A stretch of 35,677 bases of DNA from the IMG/VR virus record IMGVR_UViG_3300030406_002290, positions 1 to 35,677 of that record; one strand, given 5' to 3'. How positions within the stretch are numbered: position 1 is the first letter of the stretch; every line of letters starts with the position of its first letter. This DNA comes from a virus. Shown piece by piece: positions 14,239-24,849 of the stretch. A program made the translations under genes and the position numbers. The notes beneath the pieces are model-generated. The model saw only the letters and a list, made by a program, of their open reading frames with translations. It made no database searches and was not told the origin of the DNA.

Positions 14239-17200
14239 TAGTATTCTGGGAATACTTGTTTTCTATTTCTCATTAATTGTGACCAATCAACAGGAATAAC
14301 ATCTCTTAGTGCATACAATTCAAGAGGGTTAGGTTCTCCATTTATTCTCCAAGCATCAGAAAGAAGTTCATTATCATATCCATTTCTATACACCCAAGCA
14401 TCAAGGTAAGGATCGTTCATTCTAAGTTGATCCCTTACTTTGTTTCTAACAGATATAAACTCTGCTAACCTTGGGTTTTCATCCCTAAGCACTCTTTTAA
14501 AATCTGGACTAGCACCTTGATATCTATCGTAATATATTCTTTCTACATCAGGAAACTCATTTAATGTAGCCGTGTCTGCACCTTGCCAATATTTACCACC
14601 AAATATGTGATGACCAATTACAACTTCTGCTTCAAACTCGTTTAGATCTTTCTTTTGAAATCTTATACTTACTATTTGATCATACAAATCTTTGTTTCCA
14701 TCAAGATCATATTGCAAAAAGTTTCTGTCTGCCTCTTGCATAGCTTGATAATCAAACTCTCCGTCTTCAAGATAATTAGCAGGATTATCAAAAACTTTTC
14801 TGTTATAAAGATCTAAATAAAATTTTATTGAATTTTCTGGGTTTTTAGCACTTTGTTCTTTATGATATGACTCAACATCAGTTGAAATTATTTTTTCTAT
14901 AGCGTCATATTTATCATCAGTAATTTCTTTTCTTTTTCTTCTAAATATTTGCATTGCAGATTCATATTGACGAGGACTAGATGCTAATCCACCCTGTTTT
15001 AATGTTTCAGTAAGTGCGTCAATTTTTGCTCTAGCTTCTCTCTCAATAGCATTTAAACTGTCATAGTATTCTTCCATAAATTCTGGTGTATTTGGATCAG
15101 TTACATTTGCGTATACTTTTTCTGAAACTCTTTTAAGGACTGCTGCATCGTTTAAAATTTGTGCTTTTTCTGATTCTGATAAGCCTTCAAGTATTTCAGA
15201 AGGTGGATTTTCTAGGCCCTCTCTCTGCAATCTGCTTAAATCTCTCCACTCTGTTAGTTTGCCTGTTCCACTAGGAAATCTTCTTGCTGCTATTTCGTCT
15301 CGTGTATTATAAAGGTAAGCCCAGTTTGATTGAGGATATTCTTTTACACCAAGAGGATTTAGTGCTTGCAACCAATAAAAATCTAACTCAGTTCCAATAA
15401 AAGGTAGTGTGTAATCAGGTTCTCTTGCTGCTCTGCTTACGTCATCAATTATTGCTGCTTGAAATGCAAAAGGTAAAGGTACAGGCAAATCTTTGTAAAA
15501 TTCTAAATCAAATGGATTTCTTGAAACATCGTATCCAAAATAATCTTCACCTGTGGCTATGTTCCATACTGTTCCTCCAAATACTGAGGACTTAGACCTT
15601 AATATTCTTGTTAATGGATTGTAAAACGTTCTGCCTTCTGATGTTTCTGTTGCAGTTTTTGACACAAATGCTTTCATGGCTTCTGGCCCTTCCATTGTTA
15701 TTTCTGCAGATTCAGCAAGCAATCTCATAGGTGCTGTAAGTGTTTGAGAAAAACCAACTGTGTTTCCACCCGGAAGCACTACAGATCCAAAATTTCCAGA
15801 AGAAGGATCAATGTTTAGCTCACCACCAGTAATGTCTGCATATTCTTTCATTAAAATAAACTGTGCAGTAACAAGTTTAGCCCACGCTTCTCTTGCTAGC
15901 TCACCTCTTAAATTACCTCTGAATGCGTCTACTGTTAAAGCTACAATACCTCTAAATAACCTTGGAGAGAAAAATGCTAAAGTGTTTTCTATTGCTTGTT
16001 GTGTTTGACCAATTCCCATTGCAGCAGTATCCATTGAACCTGTTGATGCTCTAATGAAATGATGCAGCTCGTCTAATTCTTGTGCATTTTTAATGAGTGG
16101 CTCATATGCCTCGTAAGTAAGTATCTTGTAAGCATCAAGTGGATCACTATATGTGCCCTGCAGTTTTCTTCCTATTTTACTTTTCATTTGATAAACAGGT
16201 ATGTCTGATTTTGAAAAATATGATTTGCCAGTCAATTTGCCAAACAATCTTGCTATTCTGCTTCCTTCGTCAAAATCTTTACCACCTTTAGTGTAAAGGT
16301 AAAAAAAGTCAGACGTTCTTGCACCAAGAGGTATGCCACCATCAATCATTTTTTGTATAGTATCGCTATGTTGTGAAATAAATTGATAGTAATATCTTTC
16401 ATCATTTAATGAATCTATCATTAATTTAGTTCCTTGTGCCCAAGACTTTGGATCTCTAGAAAGTATAAATTGACCTTGTAAAAGTGGTGCAGCAAGGTCA
16501 AAGTTAGCCATGATACCTTTCATAATATTTCCAGTTCTCTCAGCAAGTTCTAGTCCCCTTTTACCAATAGTTAAAAAGGCTTTACCAGTTGGGCTTGATT
16601 TAAGAGCCTTCATAAGCTCACTATCAAAGTCTGCAACATCTGATTTACCTAAAGCATCAGCTATTTTTTTTCTAGATGCTCTTGCTAAGTTTTCATCAAC
16701 AAGTGGATTACCAAACTCTGTATTTTTTGCAAAAGATGCGTATTCATTAGCAAGCTGCTCAGTTTCTTGTGCAACCTGATCTATTTGTCTTGATCTTTGT
16801 CCGTATACAGAATTAGGATTCTTTTTAATTGCCTCAATTTGTTTGTTGAGGGCCTTCAAAGCCATTTCTCTTTCACGGCCAGTAAGCCTTTCAGTTCTTT
16901 GAAAATCCTCTGTTAACTCTGGAAAATTGTATCTAAGTTTGTTAAATAAATTTACAGGTGTAGAAGGTATTTTTCCTAACAAAGAATCTTGAAGTTTATC
17001 TATTTCATCATCTAATATTTTTCTTCCTTCATAAAGACCTTCGTCTAGTTTAAGTGCAGCAATGTTTTGAGTTCTTTTCAAAAGTTCATCATCAAATTGT
17101 TTTTTGTATGTAGAATTTAAAAATGTTCTTATAATGTCAAATTCATCATTTTGGTATCTACCACCATCTTTTACAAATTGTTGTAAACTTTGTTCATCCA

Positions 17201-19412
17201 AAACTCTTAGCTTGGTAGGATCAAAACTTGCTCCTGCAAGAAGAGCTTTTTCTGCATCTGTGCCTTCCTTGATTATTTGTGCTGCAACCCTTGAAACATA
17301 AGATTCACCTTTTAAAAATGGTTGATCAAAAAACCTTGATCTATCATATCCATTAATGCTTCTAGCAAACATTTCTTCTAATCTGTCTTCAAAAATTTTT
17401 TGGAACTTTCTGACGTATTTTCCTGTCGGTGTTGCTGCTGCCTCACCTACATTTCTTGCTATGTTCCCAGATGAGTTTACAAGTTTCCAGTATTGTTGAT
17501 TGCCGGTTGTGGTAAAAAATTTACCATAAAACTCAGACGTTGGAATAATTAACTTTCCATCATCTGTTTTTGGTGGCACTTTAATACCTAAGTCTCTTAA
17601 AAGTTTTTCAGTGATCTCTGTATCGCCGATGTGAGTAATACCAGCAACAGGGTCTTTTCTAAAAGGGCTACCTATTTCTTTAAGTTCTGCAAATGCTGGT
17701 GATTTTTCTATTAAGTCAGGTATTGCTCTTGTTTGTTGCAGGTATACTTGATGAGCTGCTTCAAGATAATCACTTGGGTTGTCAAAATTGTAAAGAGCAT
17801 CTTTTCCTATAATTGCTCTAGGTGAAATAAAACCATATATAAATCTTTGGACTTTTCCTTTTATTGATGCACTTGATATAGTCTCTCCTGACAACACTGT
17901 TGCACCAGTAGGTGTTTCAAATAAAGTTTTAGCATTAACATCAATATCACTTGCTTTTTTAAATGGTGAGCTAGGTGTCTTATTGCCATACCTTACATTT
18001 TTTCTAGTTGAAGGTGTAAATACACCAGAGGTATCTCTAAGTAAATCTGCAGTAAAACTTCCTCTTGATTGTGCAGATATAACCTCATCATTTACTAAGA
18101 AATTATTTAATTTTTTAAGTAGTGCTTCTGATTCTTCTATTGTTCTTATTTTGCCACCAATAAAAGTAACTGGATTTGCGTTAGGATCAAGATTTTGTTG
18201 TTTTGAAAAAGATTGTTTTACTTTTGGTTGATTAAAATATTTAGCGTTATCAATTTCTGTAGTAAGCTGTTCAAATATTTCTACAAGCTCTCTTCTCTTA
18301 TAGCCAAGAATTGACGCTACTTGCTCTCCAACTTCAAAACCAGCTCTTGTAGGAAGATCCTCATTACCCAGCCCTGCTCTTCTTAGTCTTTCGTAAGATA
18401 TTACTTCTTCTGCTTCATCAGCATTAAGTAAAACATTTTTGTTTAATATTAAGCCATCTGAAGTAGCAGCTCTTGCAAGTGTATCTCTTCCAAGTTGAAA
18501 CTTAGATAAAGTTTTTGGTGCTCTTGCAGCTTTAACAACTAGACCAGCTTCAACAAAGTTAAGTGGATCGTATGTTAATTCTAGTCCAAATTTTTTAGAA
18601 AACTCTGGAATATTAGTTAAATTTTCAGGAACTGGCTCACCTTTGATTGCAGCTTCTAAATACATTTTTGCATTTGTACTTGCAACAGAAGGCTTAAGTA
18701 TTCTATCAGCTTGAGCATAAGGATTAAAAATACCTGCTATATCTTCAAGTATTCCTTTGTCATCAATAGTTGATATTCCAATGGTATTCAAACCAAACTC
18801 TACTGCATCGTTTACAGTTGAGTAATCGCCTAAGTCTGTTTGATCATACGAATCTATTATCTTTTTTTGTGATTCCGGCAACTCTCCATCTTTGCCAACC
18901 TCTGTAGAAAAAAAATCTGATGCGTTTACACCTTTTTCCCTTAGACTTTTTCCTAATTCGTTTAGTGCACCAAACTGAAGTGGGCCTCTAACAGATCTTG
19001 GCAAATGCTCGTTTGCAATTTCAAGTGGTGTCTTGTCGGTAAAAGGTAAATCTGTGGTACCAAGGTAAGCTACACCAGAAGCAAAACTTTTTTGTGCTCC
19101 TGTAATTTTAGAAAGCACGTCTTCACCAAACCTAGCAAAAACATTTCTTTTATCTGGCTGTTCTAGACCAAGTTCAGCTTCAGTACCACCAGCAGGTTTC
19201 CTGAGTTCTTGTGCAGTAACTACCTCTGGGCTTTCCTGAGTATCAGGTACTTGAGATTCAATACTTTCAACCCTTTCTCTAAACTCAGCTTCTTGTCTTC
19301 TTTTTCTAGCTTGTTCATATAGCCTAGGATCAGGTTGCTGAAGTAAACTATCAAGTTGTTTCTTTCTTGTCCTGTTCCTTAAAGTATTCTGTGGTCTATA
19401 CCTTTCAAGCAT
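14235..19412 (-). CDS. Giant internal virion / DNA-ejection protein (1725 aa)
   Basis: The 1725-residue protein is by far the longest here, about 15 percent of the window. It is helical and charged, with a basic N-terminus (MLERYRPQNTLRNRTRKKQ). Around 1000-1300 it has hydrophobic and amphipathic segments, such as DLAAPLLQGQFILSRDP and GIGQTQQAIENTLAFFSPRL. Such large proteins in short-tailed phages are carried inside the head and ejected to form a trans-envelope conduit (T7 gp15/gp16 class). The FSPR-type block is one I associate with large internal or polyvalent virion proteins of marine phages. I see no clear lytic transglycosylase motif, though one could be hidden. The start overlaps the previous stop (TAATG). 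The role is inferred from size, order and composition. Confidence 0.75.
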   Translation of the reverse strand: MLERYRPQNTLRNRTRKKQLDSLLQQPDPRLYEQARKRRQEAEFRERVESIESQVPDTQESPEVVTAQELRKPAGGTEAELGLEQPDKRNVFARFGEDVLSKITGAQKSFASGVAYLGTTDLPFTDKTPLEIANEHLPRSVRGPLQFGALNELGKSLREKGVNASDFFSTEVGKDGELPESQKKIIDSYDQTDLGDYSTVNDAVEFGLNTIGISTIDDKGILEDIAGIFNPYAQADRILKPSVASTNAKMYLEAAIKGEPVPENLTNIPEFSKKFGLELTYDPLNFVEAGLVVKAARAPKTLSKFQLGRDTLARAATSDGLILNKNVLLNADEAEEVISYERLRRAGLGNEDLPTRAGFEVGEQVASILGYKRRELVEIFEQLTTEIDNAKYFNQPKVKQSFSKQQNLDPNANPVTFIGGKIRTIEESEALLKKLNNFLVNDEVISAQSRGSFTADLLRDTSGVFTPSTRKNVRYGNKTPSSPFKKASDIDVNAKTLFETPTGATVLSGETISSASIKGKVQRFIYGFISPRAIIGKDALYNFDNPSDYLEAAHQVYLQQTRAIPDLIEKSPAFAELKEIGSPFRKDPVAGITHIGDTEITEKLLRDLGIKVPPKTDDGKLIIPTSEFYGKFFTTTGNQQYWKLVNSSGNIARNVGEAAATPTGKYVRKFQKIFEDRLEEMFARSINGYDRSRFFDQPFLKGESYVSRVAAQIIKEGTDAEKALLAGASFDPTKLRVLDEQSLQQFVKDGGRYQNDEFDIIRTFLNSTYKKQFDDELLKRTQNIAALKLDEGLYEGRKILDDEIDKLQDSLLGKIPSTPVNLFNKLRYNFPELTEDFQRTERLTGREREMALKALNKQIEAIKKNPNSVYGQRSRQIDQVAQETEQLANEYASFAKNTEFGNPLVDENLARASRKKIADALGKSDVADFDSELMKALKSSPTGKAFLTIGKRGLELAERTGNIMKGIMANFDLAAPLLQGQFILSRDPKSWAQGTKLMIDSLNDERYYYQFISQHSDTIQKMIDGGIPLGARTSDFFYLYTKGGKDFDEGSRIARLFGKLTGKSYFSKSDIPVYQMKSKIGRKLQGTYSDPLDAYKILTYEAYEPLIKNAQELDELHHFIRASTGSMDTAAMGIGQTQQAIENTLAFFSPRLFRGIVALTVDAFRGNLRGELAREAWAKLVTAQFILMKEYADITGGELNIDPSSGNFGSVVLPGGNTVGFSQTLTAPMRLLAESAEITMEGPEAMKAFVSKTATETSEGRTFYNPLTRILRSKSSVFGGTVWNIATGEDYFGYDVSRNPFDLEFYKDLPVPLPFAFQAAIIDDVSRAAREPDYTLPFIGTELDFYWLQALNPLGVKEYPQSNWAYLYNTRDEIAARRFPSGTGKLTEWRDLSRLQREGLENPPSEILEGLSESEKAQILNDAAVLKRVSEKVYANVTDPNTPEFMEEYYDSLNAIEREARAKIDALTETLKQGGLASSPRQYESAMQIFRRKRKEITDDKYDAIEKIISTDVESYHKEQSAKNPENSIKFYLDLYNRKVFDNPANYLEDGEFDYQAMQEADRNFLQYDLDGNKDLYDQIVSIRFQKKDLNEFEAEVVIGHHIFGGKYWQGADTATLNEFPDVERIYYDRYQGASPDFKRVLRDENPRLAEFISVRNKVRDQLRMNDPYLDAWVYRNGYDNELLSDAWRINGEPNPLELYALRDVIPVDWSQLMRNRKQVFPEYY

Positions 19413-21211
19413 TAACTTACTACTGCTCCTATTTGACTGGCTCGTCTATTTTGTACACCCGGCGTTCTGCCAAGACTTTCAAGAACTGCTTGATTTTGCG
19501 TTGTTCCTTGTCCTGCTAGATTACCAAGATATATTTGAAGTGCAGTAGGATTTTCTCTTTCAAGTTGTGCCAATCTTGCACTTGTCAAAGGAACACCAGT
19601 TTCAAGCGAACTCAAAACATCATCAGGAACTCTGCCAACTAAGGACTGCAAATAGTTTTGTGATATTGGTGCTGCTTGAGTTGTGCCACCACCAAGTTGT
19701 TCTATAACTGTTGGTATTACTTCTCTTGCACCATCAAATGCACCAAGCCTAGATAATAACCCTTCTACATTTTGAGTGCCTCCAAGAGCAGCTACTGTAC
19801 CCGGTTGAAAGAACCCTGATATAGCCTGTATCAAGTTTGGTCTTGCACCAATCCTTTGTTTTTCTAACTCCAACTCTATAAAGTCATCTGCACTTAAGCC
19901 TTGTCTTTCAAGAGATAATGCTTGTTCTGCAGTTAAACCAAATGGATTAGTTCTTAATTTTTCTATTTCAAGCTGATCTTGTGCAGTAAGTCCAAACGGA
20001 TTTGCCTGAGCCTCTGCTACTGCAAGTTCATTCTTTTGTTTCTGAGCCTCTCTAGCCATTAATAAAGCGTTACCTATATATTCGTTGTAAAAGTCCAACA
20101 GAAGCTCTCCTGCAGGATCTAAGGTAGGTACAACAGTTGTTATTGTGTCTGGTATACCTGCAGCAACTGCATCTTGAGGATCAAGTGCTAAGAATGCTGG
20201 ATTAGGAACAGTTTGTTCAACATTTCTTGTAAGCTGTTGTAATAACTCACCCGGGAACTCTGGTAATTTTGGAGAACCATTTTCATTAAATTGAAGTGGC
20301 TGAGATAATTGCTTAAAAAATTTATTTAAGAATACTGTATCTGCACCTGCAGATTCTACTGCAGCTCTACCTGAACTATAAGCAGATGTTAAAGCCTCTG
20401 AGGTCTGTACACCAAGGCCTGTATTCAATCCACCTATTTGAGTTTCCAAACTTTTTAAATTAGCATTATCAAATGTAGAGATTGCAGGTCCATCTTTACC
20501 TGTACCTGCTCCATCCTCTAATGATTCTTCAGTGCTTTCTTTATTAGGATCTTCAATGTCCTCAATAATGTCAGTAACTATAGGTGTACCTTGATCTCTA
20601 AGCATTTGTTGATATTGATCAGAATCTGTAATTTTATCTAAAGCATCACCAACAGTAGCACCTTCTTGACCTAAATTAAAACCTTCTGTAGGAGTCACAA
20701 ATAAATCACCAACTGATACTGATGGACCTGACTCAAATCCGGGTATGTTTGTATAAAGACCTTCAAGACCTTCAAAGCCCTGACCTCTTCCAAAACTCGC
20801 TCCTTGAGGTGGTGGAGGTGGTGGAGGTGGAAGTGGAGGTGGGAATGAGCCCTGTGGATTTGATATTATTCCTGTGCCTCTTTGTGCTGCCATATTACTA
20901 ATTCCTGCAGCGTCTAGAACTGGAGCTGTTCCACCTACAACTGTTTGACCACCTATATCAACCTGTCTATTTTCAGGTAAAACTTCTTGAGTCCTACTTG
21001 CTACAATATTTTGAAGAACATCAGGGTTTGGTTCAAATGTGCCTTGAGGAATAAAAGATTGCTGTTGTTCAAGCAAACCACCAGTAATTGCAGATGGACT
21101 TGTACCCGGTGAAAGCATACTTGTAGATTGATCTACATCTTGATTACGCCTTCTCCTTGCAGCTTCTTCTTGGGCTTGTGTTTGGCCCGTAAAATAATTA
21201 AACATTGTCAT
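19412..21211 (-). CDS. Internal virion protein with polyproline tract (599 aa)
   Basis: This 599-residue protein is low in Cys and rich in Gln, Gly and Pro. A FPPPLPPPPPPPPQG tract lies at about residues 123-137. Two NPFGLTA repeats lie near 410-430, with helices in between (FGLTAQDQLEIEKLR, FGLTAEQALSLERQ). The order portal, 59-aa gene, this gene and then the 1725-residue protein suggests a minor head or ejection protein. The start overlaps the 59-aa gene stop (ATGA), and a second in-frame ATG lies two codons later. The function is not recognised. The polyproline tract may act as a rigid spacer. Confidence 0.7.
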   Translation of the reverse strand: MTMFNYFTGQTQAQEEAARRRRNQDVDQSTSMLSPGTSPSAITGGLLEQQQSFIPQGTFEPNPDVLQNIVASRTQEVLPENRQVDIGGQTVVGGTAPVLDAAGISNMAAQRGTGIISNPQGSFPPPLPPPPPPPPQGASFGRGQGFEGLEGLYTNIPGFESGPSVSVGDLFVTPTEGFNLGQEGATVGDALDKITDSDQYQQMLRDQGTPIVTDIIEDIEDPNKESTEESLEDGAGTGKDGPAISTFDNANLKSLETQIGGLNTGLGVQTSEALTSAYSSGRAAVESAGADTVFLNKFFKQLSQPLQFNENGSPKLPEFPGELLQQLTRNVEQTVPNPAFLALDPQDAVAAGIPDTITTVVPTLDPAGELLLDFYNEYIGNALLMAREAQKQKNELAVAEAQANPFGLTAQDQLEIEKLRTNPFGLTAEQALSLERQGLSADDFIELELEKQRIGARPNLIQAISGFFQPGTVAALGGTQNVEGLLSRLGAFDGAREVIPTVIEQLGGGTTQAAPISQNYLQSLVGRVPDDVLSSLETGVPLTSARLAQLERENPTALQIYLGNLAGQGTTQNQAVLESLGRTPGVQNRRASQIGAVVS

Positions 21212-21387
21212 TGTTGGATTCCCCTTAGTAATTTTTCTAATGCTTCTTCTCTAGTTCTAGCCTGTCTTTGCTTTGGATCTTCAGGTTTCTGCATATCCTT
21301 GTAAGACTCTCCGACTGTTCCTAAAAATCTTTTCATTAGGTCATCTGTTTCTTTAAATGCGTTATTTATAAAATCGTTCTTGCCCAT
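21208..21387 (-). CDS. Small helical protein between portal and internal virion genes (59 aa)
   Basis: A 59-residue frame fills the gap between portal and the 599-aa gene. It starts directly after the portal stop (TAAATG) and ends in an ATGA overlap with the next gene. The sequence begins MGKNDFINNAFKETDDLMKR, is helical and charged throughout, and has a C-terminal TREEALEKLLRGIQQ helix. No domain is recognised. It may be a portal-associated or small head factor. The exact packing with its neighbours makes it a likely real gene. Confidence 0.7.
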   Translation of the reverse strand: MGKNDFINNAFKETDDLMKRFLGTVGESYKDMQKPEDPKQRQARTREEALEKLLRGIQQ

Positions 21388-23325
21388 TTATACTCCTAAT
21401 CCGGGTGGTAAGTCTCTACCCGGGACTCTTTGGTTTCCTGTTCTTGCTGGGCTAGCTATTTGACGAGCAACTAAATCTTGCTCTCTAAGACTTCCCGGTA
21501 TTACAGGTCTTGTGTTAGTTTGAACTCTTGCTCTTTCTGAGGCTAAAGTTCTTGGTGGTTGATTCACCGAACTAAAGTTTCCAGCGTTTGGTAGTTGCTG
21601 TGAGCCCTGAGTGTTTATAATGTTTTGTGCAATCTGCTCTGCTTGAGCCGTAGATGTCTGTCCACCACTAGCAGACTCAATGATCTGTGCTAACAATGGC
21701 ACTCTTCTAGCTGCCTCACCTTGAAGAACCTCTTGTACCTGTTGAGATTTCAAGAACTCTTCTGCCAGCAATCTAGATCTTACATCTAGTGCATTTGACA
21801 CACCTGCTTTTCTTAGCGATGTATCGTGGTCTATAAATCCTGATCTCCAAAGGTTTGCATAAAGATTTAGTTTTCTTTCCTGTTCCTCTGGAGATGTTGG
21901 TGTAAGTTGCACCATGTTCACATAGTGACCTCTAATATCGTTAGGCCTGATTATTGCATCTAGTGCACCAGCTTCTGTTTTTCCAAATACAGTTACCTTA
22001 TCTTGAATTACGTTTTCAATAATTTGTAACACAATAGAGTTTCTGTTCTGAAGGCCTCTTTGAGATGCTTCTACATACGGACCAAAGTTCAAAGCTGCTA
22101 TACCTGCAAGAACTGCAGTGTGATAACCAGATGCAGCACCTTGTGGCCGTTCTCCCCTGACAACAGCAGGTGCAGTATTAGATTCAATAGCTCTGCTCAT
22201 CATGCTCTGTGCAATCTGTATTGATGCAGGTGGTTCTGCTACTCTGCTCTGCTCAATAGTTACATTCTGAGGCATAAAGTTTTTAGCACCCGGTGTCTCT
22301 TCGTAACCATCCATAACTTGTTCTGTGATACCCGGAGGCCCTCTAAAGTCTCTAGTCGGCCATGCTGAGTTAGCAACAATGTCCATGTACTGTGAAGCCA
22401 GCCTAGACTCTGCTCTAAGCATATCGAAGTTACCATGCAGTATTCCTCTGTATAATCTTTCAGGTTCAGCGTCCTCGGTCATTAAACCTGTGTGAGGCCA
22501 ATACTGTGTAAATGGCAGAGTCTTGTATCCGTGTCGCCTTGGCTCTAATGCAAATTTGTCATCTGCTACATACGCTACTTGCGTTTTTGTCCAGTATTCA
22601 ATAAATTCTACTCTTCCTGTCATCGGGCCATCCCAATCAGGAAAGTGTGCAGAAACCCAGTCTGCGTCTACTTCGTAGTAGTGGATTATCCATCTAGGAT
22701 CTTGTCCATTGTTAAGATCCCAAACACAACTTTTTGGGTTTACTGTTGTAGTAATAACGGGGAATGTAAGATTTCTATTATCAAGAACTTCTTTTACACG
22801 TTCTTTATAATCTGCGTCTTGACCATCTGCTGGAGGTTCTGGAAACTCTTGCCACCTGTTTGCAGCAAACTCTGTCTTTTCCCAAGCAACTCCGTACAAT
22901 GCCATTTGCTTTGCAATCTCTCTTCTAGTTGGAGAAAACTGTTCTAGCATATGATTTGCACCGATCAAAAACTTTTCAATAAGTTCTGCTCTTGCTTGAC
23001 CTCTTGCTCCCGGTGATGGCACTGATATATCTAAGAACTGAGGTGTAACGTGTGCTACAAGTGAGTTGACAACACTTTGAGATGTACCAAGTCTAATTAG
23101 TGATCCAGTCTCTGGAACATCAAAATCAAACTCACCAAGATAAAATTCTTCAGACTCACTACACAAATCATAGAAATCTCTAAACTTTGATTTACCCTGA
23201 TTTAGCTTATCCATGATAAGTTCAAGACTAACCAAAGGTTCTTCTATAGGATTTGCTCCCTCTCTTGCTATCTCCTCTTCTGGATCAGAAGATGTCTGTT
23301 GATAGCCACCTTGATATGATACCAA
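21388..23325 (-). CDS. Portal protein
   Basis: The 645-residue portal forms the dodecameric ring at one vertex through which DNA enters and leaves. The N-terminal half has the usual alpha/beta mix: KFRDFYDLCSESEEFYLGEF, then GTSQSVVNSLVAHVTP and IAKQMALYGVAWEKTEF. The middle contains the stem and wing (YWPHTGLMTEDAEPERLYRG, GILHGNFDMLRAESRLASQY). The C-terminus is Gln-rich and ends GRDLPPGLGV. Length and gene order (TerL, portal) agree with short-tailed phage portals of about 550-750 residues. The start lies 9 nt after TerL. Confidence 0.85.
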   Translation of the reverse strand: MVSYQGGYQQTSSDPEEEIAREGANPIEEPLVSLELIMDKLNQGKSKFRDFYDLCSESEEFYLGEFDFDVPETGSLIRLGTSQSVVNSLVAHVTPQFLDISVPSPGARGQARAELIEKFLIGANHMLEQFSPTRREIAKQMALYGVAWEKTEFAANRWQEFPEPPADGQDADYKERVKEVLDNRNLTFPVITTTVNPKSCVWDLNNGQDPRWIIHYYEVDADWVSAHFPDWDGPMTGRVEFIEYWTKTQVAYVADDKFALEPRRHGYKTLPFTQYWPHTGLMTEDAEPERLYRGILHGNFDMLRAESRLASQYMDIVANSAWPTRDFRGPPGITEQVMDGYEETPGAKNFMPQNVTIEQSRVAEPPASIQIAQSMMSRAIESNTAPAVVRGERPQGAASGYHTAVLAGIAALNFGPYVEASQRGLQNRNSIVLQIIENVIQDKVTVFGKTEAGALDAIIRPNDIRGHYVNMVQLTPTSPEEQERKLNLYANLWRSGFIDHDTSLRKAGVSNALDVRSRLLAEEFLKSQQVQEVLQGEAARRVPLLAQIIESASGGQTSTAQAEQIAQNIINTQGSQQLPNAGNFSSVNQPPRTLASERARVQTNTRPVIPGSLREQDLVARQIASPARTGNQRVPGRDLPPGLGV

Positions 23326-23334
23326 TGCTACTCC

Positions 23335-24849
23335 TTATTGTTCTTTTATCAGGAGCTCAGGTTCTTCGTAGTTTTCCATCTCACGCTTCATCTGTCTCCA
23401 TCTTTTTATTCTGGATGACTTCTTAGAATAGCTTGAGTTTAGTGGGGTGATTCCAGACTTTGACGTAGGAAAGAATTTTTCTTCATTCATATCTACAGCA
23501 GGATCACAGGCCATTAAAGCCAAACATTCTGCATCCACCCAGTCATCATGCCTCCCGGACACAGTATAAAAAGTGTGTCCCCGATTTGCTGTTTCCCTAT
23601 GTGCAATGTCTTCTAACTGACTTATTAGTTTACCCCAACTCTGTGGAAATGCAACTGTTTCTTTTTCAAGCGACAGTGCATAGTCTAAAAATAATTGATA
23701 TTTTTTTGCAGGTGTAAAGTTGTACCCAACCACAGGAATAGACTCTTCCATAAGCTCACGATACAGCACGTCTTCTCCTAATTTACCACCTAGACCTGTA
23801 GAGTCCATGTAAATCTCTTGTACACCCCATCTAATCGCCTCACGCTTGATAGTTTCTACCTGCAGAGACCAATCTGTTTTTAAAAGTTCTACAGCAAACA
23901 CAGAAGTTCTGGATTGTCTGTCTTTGATAATCAAAACTGTCGCATCGTTAGTTCTACCTAGATCAAGACCTGCTACATAGAATCTATCTTCGTGTGGTCT
24001 TGCAAGTTCTACAGAATCTGGTTTTGAGTACGCTGCAGTAACATTTCTAAAAAAGTTACCTGCTCCCTCTGGTTGATGAGCCATGTAGAATCTTTCCCAA
24101 ATGTTCTCTGTAAGAGTTGCCTTTTCTTCTTCTATCTCCATCTTGTCGTCTTCAGTCAGATACGGATTATCAAACGTAGATGCGTGAAATGCCTCTCTTC
24201 TGTTTGATGGATTATCTTTTGCCATCTTAAAATTTCTTGCAAACCAGTGCTGTGAGCTTTCTGGAGGTATGCCTTCTACAATAGCCCTGCCCATTCTACC
24301 GGGAGAGTTAAGCGTAGGCCTGACCTTGTTCCACGCAGCTTCTTTGATGTCTTGGGATTCAGCCATGTGTAGAAAATCAAGACCTACAGTTTGCAGTCCT
24401 TCTGGATTATCGGCAGACTTCAGTTCCCAGAAAACAGATCTTCTCCACTTTCCTGCCATCCATTTGCCGTTTGTATCTTTAAAATCTAGCCACACGTTTA
24501 ATTCATCGTGTTTAAATCCACCACCTCTGCCACCTCTTTGATTATCTTTTTTTACTCTTACAAGATTCTCAGGTATAAACTCTTGCATCTCGTTCCACTG
24601 CTGTAACATCTGTGCTCTTGTAGGTGCAACTGTCCACACATGGATAGGTGGTATTAATCCTGCTTCATTTGCAGTTTGTTTTTTAGTTTCACCGGGAAAG
24701 ATGACAGGCATGACTGAGGCTTTCCGTATCACAGAGAGGGCTTCATTCAACGCAGAACGTGTTTTGCCAGCACGCCTGCCAGCTTGCACAAATTTAATCT
24801 TGGCTTCGCTTTCGTGCATATTCTGTTGCCAAGGGTATGGTTTATACAT
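23335..24849 (-). CDS. terL: Terminase large subunit (packaging ATPase and nuclease)
   Basis: The 504-residue motor pumps DNA into the prohead and cuts concatemers. Residues 24-30 (GRRAGKT) form the Walker A loop. The LDFLHMAESQD segment at about 157-167 carries the Walker B-like hydrophobic strand and the catalytic Glu (E164). The C-terminal RNase H-type nuclease shows acidic residues in GLDLGRTNDA (D296), YMDSTG (D349) and HDDWVDAE (D435, D436, D439). The length is typical of TerL. It starts in a TAATG overlap with TerS. The identification is firm, but whether packaging is headful (pac) or cos cannot be told from the protein. Confidence 0.95.
   Translation of the reverse strand: MYKPYPWQQNMHESEAKIKFVQAGRRAGKTRSALNEALSVIRKASVMPVIFPGETKKQTANEAGLIPPIHVWTVAPTRAQMLQQWNEMQEFIPENLVRVKKDNQRGGRGGGFKHDELNVWLDFKDTNGKWMAGKWRRSVFWELKSADNPEGLQTVGLDFLHMAESQDIKEAAWNKVRPTLNSPGRMGRAIVEGIPPESSQHWFARNFKMAKDNPSNRREAFHASTFDNPYLTEDDKMEIEEEKATLTENIWERFYMAHQPEGAGNFFRNVTAAYSKPDSVELARPHEDRFYVAGLDLGRTNDATVLIIKDRQSRTSVFAVELLKTDWSLQVETIKREAIRWGVQEIYMDSTGLGGKLGEDVLYRELMEESIPVVGYNFTPAKKYQLFLDYALSLEKETVAFPQSWGKLISQLEDIAHRETANRGHTFYTVSGRHDDWVDAECLALMACDPAVDMNEEKFFPTSKSGITPLNSSYSKKSSRIKRWRQMKREMENYEEPELLIKEQ

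Noticed and set aside
20810-20845. GGA/GGT repeat as a regulatory or slippage element
   Set aside because: It is simply the coding sequence of the polyproline tract in the 599-residue protein.
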